Assembly: GCA_021203765.1 (NCBI GenBank)
Contig: JAJQAN010000002.1
Span: 1-45,815, forward strand
DNA: 45,815 nt
Direction: 5' to 3'
Source of the DNA: Coriobacteriaceae bacterium
GTDB lineage: Bacteria; Actinomycetota; Coriobacteriia; Coriobacteriales; QAMH01
The notes beneath the pieces were generated by a model. It had not been told where the DNA came from. It did no database searches and was given only the letters and a program-made list of their open reading frames with translations. Positions within the stretch are counted from its first letter, which is position 1, and each line of letters starts with the position of its first letter. This document shows, piece after piece, positions 37,431 to 45,815 of this stretch. The position numbers were made by a program, and so were the translations under genes.

Positions 37431-38690
37431 ATGAGCGAAGTAACCACCAAGGCCGAGGCCGCCCGCAAGGCCGCCGTCCGCCTGGCGCAGGCAAGCGGCA
37501 CGCAACGTGACGCCGCCCTCGAGATGATGGCCCAGCGTCTCATCGAGCGCACACCGCAGATACTGGCCGCCAACGAGGAGGACATGAACGCGGCACGCGA
37601 GGACGGGACGGCGGCGCCCCTGCTCGACCGCCTGATGCTCACCGAGGAGCGCATCGCCGACATCGCCGAGGCCCTGCGGACCCTGGCCAAGCAACCCGAC
37701 CCGCTCGGGGAGGTCGTCGAGGGGCATAGACTCTACAACGGCATCGAGCTCACGCGGGTCCGCGTTCCGCTTGGCGTGGTCGCCATGATCTACGAGGCCC
37801 GTCCGAACGTCACCGCCGACTGCGCTGGGCTTTGCATCAAGACTGGCAACGCCTGCATCCTGCGCGGCGGCAGCATGGCGGTCAAGTCGAACCTGACCAT
37901 CTCCAATGCGCTTTCCGACGCTTTGGGCGAGGTCGGCCTGCCCTCCGACGGCATCCAGAGCATCGAAGACACCAGCCACGACGCCACCGACGAGTTGATG
38001 AGCCTGCACGGACTCGTCGACGTCCTCATCCCGCGCGGCGGCGCCGGCCTCATCAACTACTGCGTCGAAAACGCCAAGGTCCCGGTCATCGAGACCGGCG
38101 TCGGCAACTGCCACGTCTACGTGCACGAAGCGGCCGATCCCGACTGGGTCGTCCCCATCATCGTCAACGCCAAGACCCAGCGCCCCGGCGTCTGCAACGC
38201 GATCGAGGGGGTCCTGATCGACGCAAGCGTCGCCGACGACCTGCTGCCCGACGTCTTGAAGGCCCTGGCCGCAAAGGACGTCCGCATCCACGCCGACGAG
38301 CAGGCCCTGCGGCTGGCGAAGGAGGCCGGCGTCGAGGCCGAGGCGGCCACCGAGAAGGACTGGGGGACGGAATACCTCGACCTCGAGATCTCGATCAAGT
38401 GCGTGGACGGCCTCGACGAGGCGATCGAACACATCAACACCTACGGCACCGGCCATTCCGAGTGCATCATCTCGAGCGACGCGCAGGCCATCAAGCGCTT
38501 CACCGACGAGGTCGACGCGGCCGCCGTCTACTCCAACGCCTCGACCCGCTTCACCGACGGCGGGGAGTTCGGCCTCGGCGCCGAGATCGGCATCTCCACC
38601 CAGAAGCTGCACGCGCGCGGCCCGATGGGGCTCGACGCGCTCACCTCGACCAAGTTCGTCCTGGCAGGCGAGGGCCAGATCCGTGAGTGA
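37431..38690 (+). CDS. proA: Glutamate-5-semialdehyde dehydrogenase
   Basis: PLGVVAMIYEARPNVTADCAGLCIKTGNACILRGGS; VPVIETGVGNCHVYVHEAADP. Confidence 0.96.
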   Translation: MSEVTTKAEAARKAAVRLAQASGTQRDAALEMMAQRLIERTPQILAANEEDMNAAREDGTAAPLLDRLMLTEERIADIAEALRTLAKQPDPLGEVVEGHRLYNGIELTRVRVPLGVVAMIYEARPNVTADCAGLCIKTGNACILRGGSMAVKSNLTISNALSDALGEVGLPSDGIQSIEDTSHDATDELMSLHGLVDVLIPRGGAGLINYCVENAKVPVIETGVGNCHVYVHEAADPDWVVPIIVNAKTQRPGVCNAIEGVLIDASVADDLLPDVLKALAAKDVRIHADEQALRLAKEAGVEAEAATEKDWGTEYLDLEISIKCVDGLDEAIEHINTYGTGHSECIISSDAQAIKRFTDEVDAAAVYSNASTRFTDGGEFGLGAEIGISTQKLHARGPMGLDALTSTKFVLAGEGQIRE

Positions 38691-39336
38691 CGCGGAAGGG
38701 ACCGCATCGCCCGGGCGCATCGGCGTACTGGGCGGGACCTTCGACCCGCCGCATCTCGGGCACGTCGAACTCGCGCACGAGGCTGCCCGGCGCTTCGACC
38801 TGGGTACGGTGCTGCTCGTCCCCACCGGAAACCCCCACTTCAAGCAGGACTGCCACGTCACGGCCGCGGCGGAGCGTGCCGAGATGCTCCGTCTCGCCTT
38901 CGCCGACGATCTGGACGCGCCCGGCCCCACCACCTACGAGGTCGACCTCAGCGAGGTTGAGCGCGACGGCATCACCTATTCGGTCGACACCTTCGAGGAA
39001 CTGCACCGAAAGTACCCGGACGCGGACCTCTTCTTCATCATGGGAAGCGACAGCGCCCGCCACGTGATGACCTGGTATCACGCGCAGCGCTTAAGCGAGC
39101 TGTGCACGCTGCTGGTCGCCACGCGCCCCGGCTGCGGGCGCGAGGAGGTCGAGGCGGCGCATGAGGCAAGCGACGTCGCCTTTGCCATCGACTACTTCGA
39201 CTTCGACGCCCCCGACATCTCCTCTTCGGATCTGCGGGAGCGTATTTCTCATGGACGCAGCGTCGAGGGGCTTATCCCCCCGGCGGTTATCACCTATATT
39301 GAAAAACACCGGCTCTATGCCGATGGGGACGAATAG
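38683..39336 (+). CDS. nadD: Nicotinate-nucleotide adenylyltransferase
   Basis: GTG start; IGVLGGTFDPPHLGHVELA...ISSSDLRERISHGRSVEGLIPPAVITYIEKHRLY. Confidence 0.95.
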   Translation: MSDAEGTASPGRIGVLGGTFDPPHLGHVELAHEAARRFDLGTVLLVPTGNPHFKQDCHVTAAAERAEMLRLAFADDLDAPGPTTYEVDLSEVERDGITYSVDTFEELHRKYPDADLFFIMGSDSARHVMTWYHAQRLSELCTLLVATRPGCGREEVEAAHEASDVAFAIDYFDFDAPDISSSDLRERISHGRSVEGLIPPAVITYIEKHRLYADGDE

Positions 39337-39349
39337 AGGGTTGCAGAAC

Positions 39350-39994
39350 GTGGAAGCGAACGAAGAACTCTACAAGCGGGCGGAGGAGGCCGTCGACGCA
39401 CGTCTGTCCGGCCGTCGTCTCGAACACGTACACTCGGTCGCCGAGACCGCTCCCGAACTGGCCCGCATCTACGGCGCCGACGAGGTGGAGGCTCGCTTCG
39501 CCGGCCTTTTGCACGACTGGGACAAGCTTTTGACCGACGAGGAACTGCCGGCGCGCATGGACGAGCTCGGCATCGAGCGGCCGCCGCAGATGGAGCTGCT
39601 GCTGCCCGTGTTGCACTCGTTCACCGGGGCCAAGGCGGTCGAGCGGGAATTCCCCGAACTGCCTCCCTCGGTCATCAGCGCCATCTGGCATCACACGCTC
39701 GGCGGAACCGAGATGAGCGATCTGGACATGGTCCTTTTCATCGCCGACATCATCGAACCCCGTCGCAAGGTAAAAAAACGTCCCGAGATCGAAGAGCTGC
39801 GCGAGGAGGTCGGCAAGGTCGACTTGGGGCAGCTCTACTTCGACACCTATGCCGCGACGATGCATTCGCTCATCGCACGCCGCCGCTTCATCCACCCCGA
39901 GGCCTTCGAGATCTGGAACACCCTGGTGGAGCGCTACCACCCGCTCAGCGATGCCGACCGGGCGCGTCAGGGCGATGCGAACAACGTGCTGTAG
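39350..39994 (+). CDS. yqeK: YqeK-like HD-domain hydrolase
   Basis: HVHSVAETAPELARIYGADEVEARFAGLLHDWDK; follows nadD. Start GTG 39350 or TTG 39341. Confidence 0.87.
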   Translation: MEANEELYKRAEEAVDARLSGRRLEHVHSVAETAPELARIYGADEVEARFAGLLHDWDKLLTDEELPARMDELGIERPPQMELLLPVLHSFTGAKAVEREFPELPPSVISAIWHHTLGGTEMSDLDMVLFIADIIEPRRKVKKRPEIEELREEVGKVDLGQLYFDTYAATMHSLIARRRFIHPEAFEIWNTLVERYHPLSDADRARQGDANNVL

Positions 39995-40020
39995 AGGCCG
40001 GCAGATAAGGAGCATTTGAT

Positions 40021-40449
40021 TTGAAGCAGGAGATGACCCCGAAGGACGCGGCCCTCATCGCCGCCAAGGCCGCCGATGAGAAGCAGGCGACCGACATCGT
40101 CATCCAAGAGGTCTCCGACCTGTTGAAGGTCACCGACTACTTCGTCATCTGCACGGCCGCCAACGCACGCCGTGCCGAGGCCATCGTCGACGAGGTCGAA
40201 GAGCAGCTGCGCACACAGGCCGACCTCAAGCCCATCAGCCGCGAGGGCCTCGAGGACTACGAGTGGGCCCTCCTCGACTTCGGCAACCTCGTCGTACACG
40301 TCTTCTTGCCGGAACCCCGCGACTACTACCGCCTCGAGCAGCTCTGGGAGGAGGCCCCCACCGTCGATCTGGCCCTGGCCGGCATCAAGGACCCGGTCTT
40401 CAGCGAGCGCATCGCCTCCCTGCTCGACCGCGACGTCGACGGGGACTGA
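40021..40449 (+). CDS. rsfS: Ribosome silencing factor RsfS
   Basis: TTG start; AADEKQATDIVIQEVSDLLKVTDYFVICTAANARRAEAIVDEVEE. Confidence 0.94.
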   Translation: MKQEMTPKDAALIAAKAADEKQATDIVIQEVSDLLKVTDYFVICTAANARRAEAIVDEVEEQLRTQADLKPISREGLEDYEWALLDFGNLVVHVFLPEPRDYYRLEQLWEEAPTVDLALAGIKDPVFSERIASLLDRDVDGD

Positions 40450-40462
40450 GGCAGGGGACGCC

Positions 40463-41833
40463 ATGAGCCACTTCCGCACCATATGCGCCGCCGTGGTCTG
40501 CAAGGCGACCTACGCCGTGCTGCGTGCGCTCGGGCGCGGGGCGACCTCGCTTCCGGGCAAGCTGGCCTTGAGGATCTACCCCGACTACCTCTCCGTCTTG
40601 GCACAAGGCGTCCATACGCTTGTGCTGACCGGCACCAACGGCAAGACGACCTCGACCCACATGGTCGCCCAGGCCCTGGAAAACGCCGGCGTCGAGGCCT
40701 TCTACAACCGCAGCGGCGCCAACCTCATCCAGGGCATCACGACGGAGTTCTCCATCCACTCGACGATCGGCGGCAAGCCCCGCTGCGCCTACGCCGTCAT
40801 CGAATGCGACGAAGGAGCGCTCCGGCGCGTCTGTGCCTCACTGGACCCGCAGATCGTGCTCGTCACCAACATCTTCCGCGACCAGCTCGACCGCTACGGC
40901 GAGGTCATGCACACGCGTGAGAACATCCTCAACGGCCTCAAGAACGCACCGCATGCCGTCGTCTGCCTGAACGCCGACTGTTCCATCACCGCCTCGCTCG
41001 CCCGCGACATCGACAACGAGATCGTCTTCTTCGGCGTCGACTGCGAGATCTACCCCGAGCGCGTCGAGGACCTCTCCGACGCGACGCACTGCCTGTGGTG
41101 CAACCATCCCTACACCTACGACTACGTCACCTACGCGCACCTCGGCGGCTTCGTCTGCGAGGGCTGCGGATACCGCCGCAGCGAGCCGCAGATCGCCGTC
41201 ACCGAGATCTTAGAGCGGGGGAGCAACACCTGCACGCTGGAGATGAGGGTCGACGGCGAGGTCACCGAGGTGGTCGCCGACGTGCCGGCGGGATATGACA
41301 TCTACAACGTCGCCGCCGCGGTGACGGCGCTCATCGTCTTCGGCTTTTCCAAGGAGGAGGCATTCGCCGCCGTCGGGCAGTTCAAGCACGGCTTCGGACG
41401 CGCCGAGGTCTTCGATCTGGACGGCGTCCCGGTGCGGCTCATGCTCATGAAGAACCCGGCGGGCTGCAACCAGATCATCAACCTGCTGCTCAACGAGCCC
41501 GACGAGGACATGGGCATCGTCTGTCTGCTCAACGACAACGACTGCGACGGCACCGACGTGTCCTGGATCTACGATGCGGCCTGGGAGTCGCTGTGCACGC
41601 ACAAGCACACGGCCATCTGCGGCGGCATACGCGCGGAGGACATGGCGCTGCGCCTGAAGTACGCGGGCATGCCCGACGGCGGCCTGCACATCGTCAAAAG
41701 CTACGACGATCTGATCGAGCTGCTCGCCAAGCAGGGACATGCGGTCACGGTCGTCGCCAACTACTCGGCCATGATGGATTTCCGCGCCCGGCTCGCACAC
41801 AAGCTCGGGCGTGCCGGATTCTGGGAGGGCTAG
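40463..41833 (+). CDS. murT: Mur ligase family protein MurT (lipid II amidotransferase subunit)
   Basis: LTGTNGKTTSTHMVAQALENAG; Cys4 insertion CLWCNHPYTYDYVTYAHLGGFVCEGCG; followed by GatD. Confidence 0.92.
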   Translation: MSHFRTICAAVVCKATYAVLRALGRGATSLPGKLALRIYPDYLSVLAQGVHTLVLTGTNGKTTSTHMVAQALENAGVEAFYNRSGANLIQGITTEFSIHSTIGGKPRCAYAVIECDEGALRRVCASLDPQIVLVTNIFRDQLDRYGEVMHTRENILNGLKNAPHAVVCLNADCSITASLARDIDNEIVFFGVDCEIYPERVEDLSDATHCLWCNHPYTYDYVTYAHLGGFVCEGCGYRRSEPQIAVTEILERGSNTCTLEMRVDGEVTEVVADVPAGYDIYNVAAAVTALIVFGFSKEEAFAAVGQFKHGFGRAEVFDLDGVPVRLMLMKNPAGCNQIINLLLNEPDEDMGIVCLLNDNDCDGTDVSWIYDAAWESLCTHKHTAICGGIRAEDMALRLKYAGMPDGGLHIVKSYDDLIELLAKQGHAVTVVANYSAMMDFRARLAHKLGRAGFWEG

Positions 41834-41836
41834 GCG

Positions 41837-42604
41837 ATGGCGAAGGACACGTCCACACAGACGCTGCGCATCTGCCATCTGTACCCCGACATCCTCAACC
41901 TTTACGGCGACCGGGGCAACACCATCACGCTCGTCCAACGCTGCCTCTGGCGCGGCATCGACGCCGAGCTCACCACGCTGGGGCTGGGCGAGGACGCCGA
42001 CTTCTCCGACTTCGACCTCTTCTTCCTGGGAGGGGGTCAGGATTTCGACCAGTTCACGCTCCTCGACGATCTGGGGATCGGCAAGCCGAACTCGAAGGCG
42101 AGCCGCCTGGTCGAGGCCGTCGCCGACGATGCGGTCATACTCGCCATCTGCGGCGGCTATCAGCTGCTCGGCGACTACTACATCGGCCGCGACGGGGTGC
42201 GCTCGGACTTCATCGGCGCCGTGCCGTTTTACACCGACAGCGCACCGGAGCGCATGATCGGCAACATGGTCTTTACCTGCGACGACTTCGACACCACCGT
42301 CGTCGGCTTCGAAAACCATTCCGGCAAGACGCACCTGCCGCCCGACAATCCCGAGGTGAGCCCCCTCGGCAAGGTGGAGGTGGGGTTCGGCAACAACGGC
42401 GAGGACGGCTACGAGGGCCTGCGCTACCACAACACCTTCTGCACCTACAGCCACGGGCCGATCCTGCCGAAGAACCCGGCGTTCGCCGACGGTCTGCTCC
42501 AGCTCGCGCTCTCCCGCCGCTACCCGGGGGCCACGCTCGCCCCGCTCGACGACCGCCTCGAAGACCTCGCCCACGACAGCGTCCTCAAACGCCTCCGCGG
42601 CTGA
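41837..42604 (+). CDS. gatD: CobQ-like glutamine amidotransferase GatD
   Basis: [25 protein letters not shown]...[10 protein letters not shown]...[10 protein letters not shown]. Confidence 0.92.
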   Translation: MAKDTSTQTLRICHLYPDILNLYGDRGNTITLVQRCLWRGIDAELTTLGLGEDADFSDFDLFFLGGGQDFDQFTLLDDLGIGKPNSKASRLVEAVADDAVILAICGGYQLLGDYYIGRDGVRSDFIGAVPFYTDSAPERMIGNMVFTCDDFDTTVVGFENHSGKTHLPPDNPEVSPLGKVEVGFGNNGEDGYEGLRYHNTFCTYSHGPILPKNPAFADGLLQLALSRRYPGATLAPLDDRLEDLAHDSVLKRLRG

Positions 42605-42717
42605 AGCCCCCACCATCGCAAAATCTGAGGGCGCGCCGCGCCTGTGCGTGGTATCCTGTTCGTTCGTGCGTGAACGCCGCACATGCTCTGCAGATACGAG
42701 GATGAAGGATACGGCCC

Positions 42718-44541
<1,824 letters not shown>

Positions 44542-44544
44542 CCG

Positions 44545-45333
44545 ATGGCAGACTCTCCACAGGAGTTGTTGCGCCTGCATGACGCGACGGTGCGCCGTGA
44601 CGGCCGGGTGATCCTGCAGGTCGACGATTTCGTCGTGTGCGAAGGCGAACACATCGCCGTCCTCGGCCCCAACGGCGCCGGCAAGTCCACCCTCATCAAG
44701 CTGCTCACCCGCGAGGTGAGGCCCCTGTGGCGCGAGGAACCGCCCGTCCGCTTCAAGGGCGATCCCCGCCCTCCCATCCAGACCATCAACGAGACGATCG
44801 GCATCGTCTCCTCCAGCATGGAACAGCGCATGATGATCGACCGCAAGGCGATCGATCTCGTGCTCGGCGGTTTCTTCGGCGCGATCGGCATGCCGCGCAA
44901 CCTCAAGGCGGACGCCGAGCAGGTACAGCAGGCACATGCCGCCCTGGCCGACCTCGGCATCGCCGATCTGGCAGAGCGCAGCATGCTGACGCTTTCGACC
45001 GGACAGGCGCGCCGTGTCATGGTCGCCCGCTCGCTCATCCACGCCCCGCAGGTCCTGGTCTTCGACGAGCCCTGCAACGGGCTCGACCCCGAGGCCATGT
45101 GGCATTTGCGCCAGACGCTCAGCCTGCTCGCACAGGCCGGCCGCACCCTCATCCTCGTCACACACGACGTCGCCGACATCGTCACCGAGTTCGACCGTGT
45201 CGTCCTGCTGCGGGACGCCCACATCATCGCCGACGGTCCCAAGGCAGAACTTCTGAAGACGGAGCGCATGCGGGACCTCTTCGGCGTCCCGGTCACCCTG
45301 ACGCAGACCGAAGGGCATTACCACCTGTACTGA
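44545..45333 (+). CDS. ABC transporter ATP-binding protein (YlmA-like)
   Basis: LGPNGAGKSTLIKLLTRE; LSTGQARRVMVARSLIHAPQVLVFDEPCNGLD. Confidence 0.9.
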   Translation: MADSPQELLRLHDATVRRDGRVILQVDDFVVCEGEHIAVLGPNGAGKSTLIKLLTREVRPLWREEPPVRFKGDPRPPIQTINETIGIVSSSMEQRMMIDRKAIDLVLGGFFGAIGMPRNLKADAEQVQQAHAALADLGIADLAERSMLTLSTGQARRVMVARSLIHAPQVLVFDEPCNGLDPEAMWHLRQTLSLLAQAGRTLILVTHDVADIVTEFDRVVLLRDAHIIADGPKAELLKTERMRDLFGVPVTLTQTEGHYHLY

Positions 45334-45441
45334 TGCAGGGCGGCGACGCCCCCGGGATATCTGCGCGTCAAGCGGGCATTATTCGACACATTACGCTAGA
45401 ATATGGAACGATACTGTTCAGCTTTACGGAGGGATTGCCGC

Positions 45442-45815
45442 ATGGCCGATCTCATCGATCATATCGAGGCGCTGTCCGCCAATATCGGACCGCGCCCCGT
45501 CAGCACGGAAGAAGAACACCAAGCCTCCTGTTACGTCGCCCAAGAACTGACCGACGCCGGCCTCGAAGTCGATATGGATGAGTTCGCGACGCCCTCCGGG
45601 GTCAACTGGCCGTTCGGCATCGCCTTCGTTTTGATGATCGTCGGAACCGTCCTTTCCGGTTTCGGCCTCTTCTTCGACGGCGTGAGCACGGCGTTTCTGG
45701 CCGTCGGCCTGGTCCTGCTGGTCGTCGGTGCCATCATCTACTTCGCCGAACATTCCGACCATCCCCTGCTTTCCAATGCCTTCAACCGGGGCGTTTCGCA
45801 AAACGTCGTCGCCAA
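45442..45815 (+). CDS. M28-like peptidase, 3' truncated by window end
   Basis: MADLIDHIEALSANIGPRPVSTEEEHQASCYVAQELTDAGLEVDMDEF...; GPRPxGTxxE-type start, then a predicted TM pair. Confidence 0.6.
   Translation, partial: MADLIDHIEALSANIGPRPVSTEEEHQASCYVAQELTDAGLEVDMDEFATPSGVNWPFGIAFVLMIVGTVLSGFGLFFDGVSTAFLAVGLVLLVVGAIIYFAEHSDHPLLSNAFNRGVSQNVVA

Noticed and set aside
42648-42657. Extended -10-like TGGTATCCT upstream of typA
   Set aside because: No -35 support and the box is degenerate.

Overview
The window is a high-GC, almost fully coding, plus-strand chromosomal segment. It looks actinobacterial, probably Coriobacteriia-like, but that is inferred from gene content and protein style only. 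It carries a probable rplL 3' end, a YfcE-type phosphodiesterase, rpoB-rpoC, rpsL-rpsG-fusA (no tuf), and the S10/spc/alpha ribosomal protein superoperon (rpsJ to rplQ, with secY, adk, map, infA and rpoA). After that come an orphan ecfT, pdxS-pdxT, a WecA/TagO-like transferase, uvrC-rapZ-yvcK-whiA, proA, nadD-yqeK-rsfS, murT-gatD, bipA, an ABC ATPase and a truncated M28-like peptidase. No rRNA, tRNA, CRISPR array or mobile element was recognised. The most interesting signals are: (1) the C-terminal extension of RpoC contains a domain that aligns ungapped with the RNA polymerase alpha CTD, including several residues that in E. coli contact UP-element DNA; (2) a recurrent acidic-aliphatic-Gly mini-motif is present in the tails of both RpoC and RpoB; (3) L17 has a ~190-aa histone-H1-like extension with internal repeats; (4) several unusually long gaps inside the otherwise tightly packed ribosomal operon contain perfect hairpins, some mutually exclusive, suggesting undescribed r-protein leader or processing elements; (5) a sharp rare-codon island lies inside secY; (6) a TATAAT box sits exactly where it would produce a leaderless mRNA for the WecA-like gene. 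All alignments were done by eye and from memory of reference sequences. No searches or folding programs were run.
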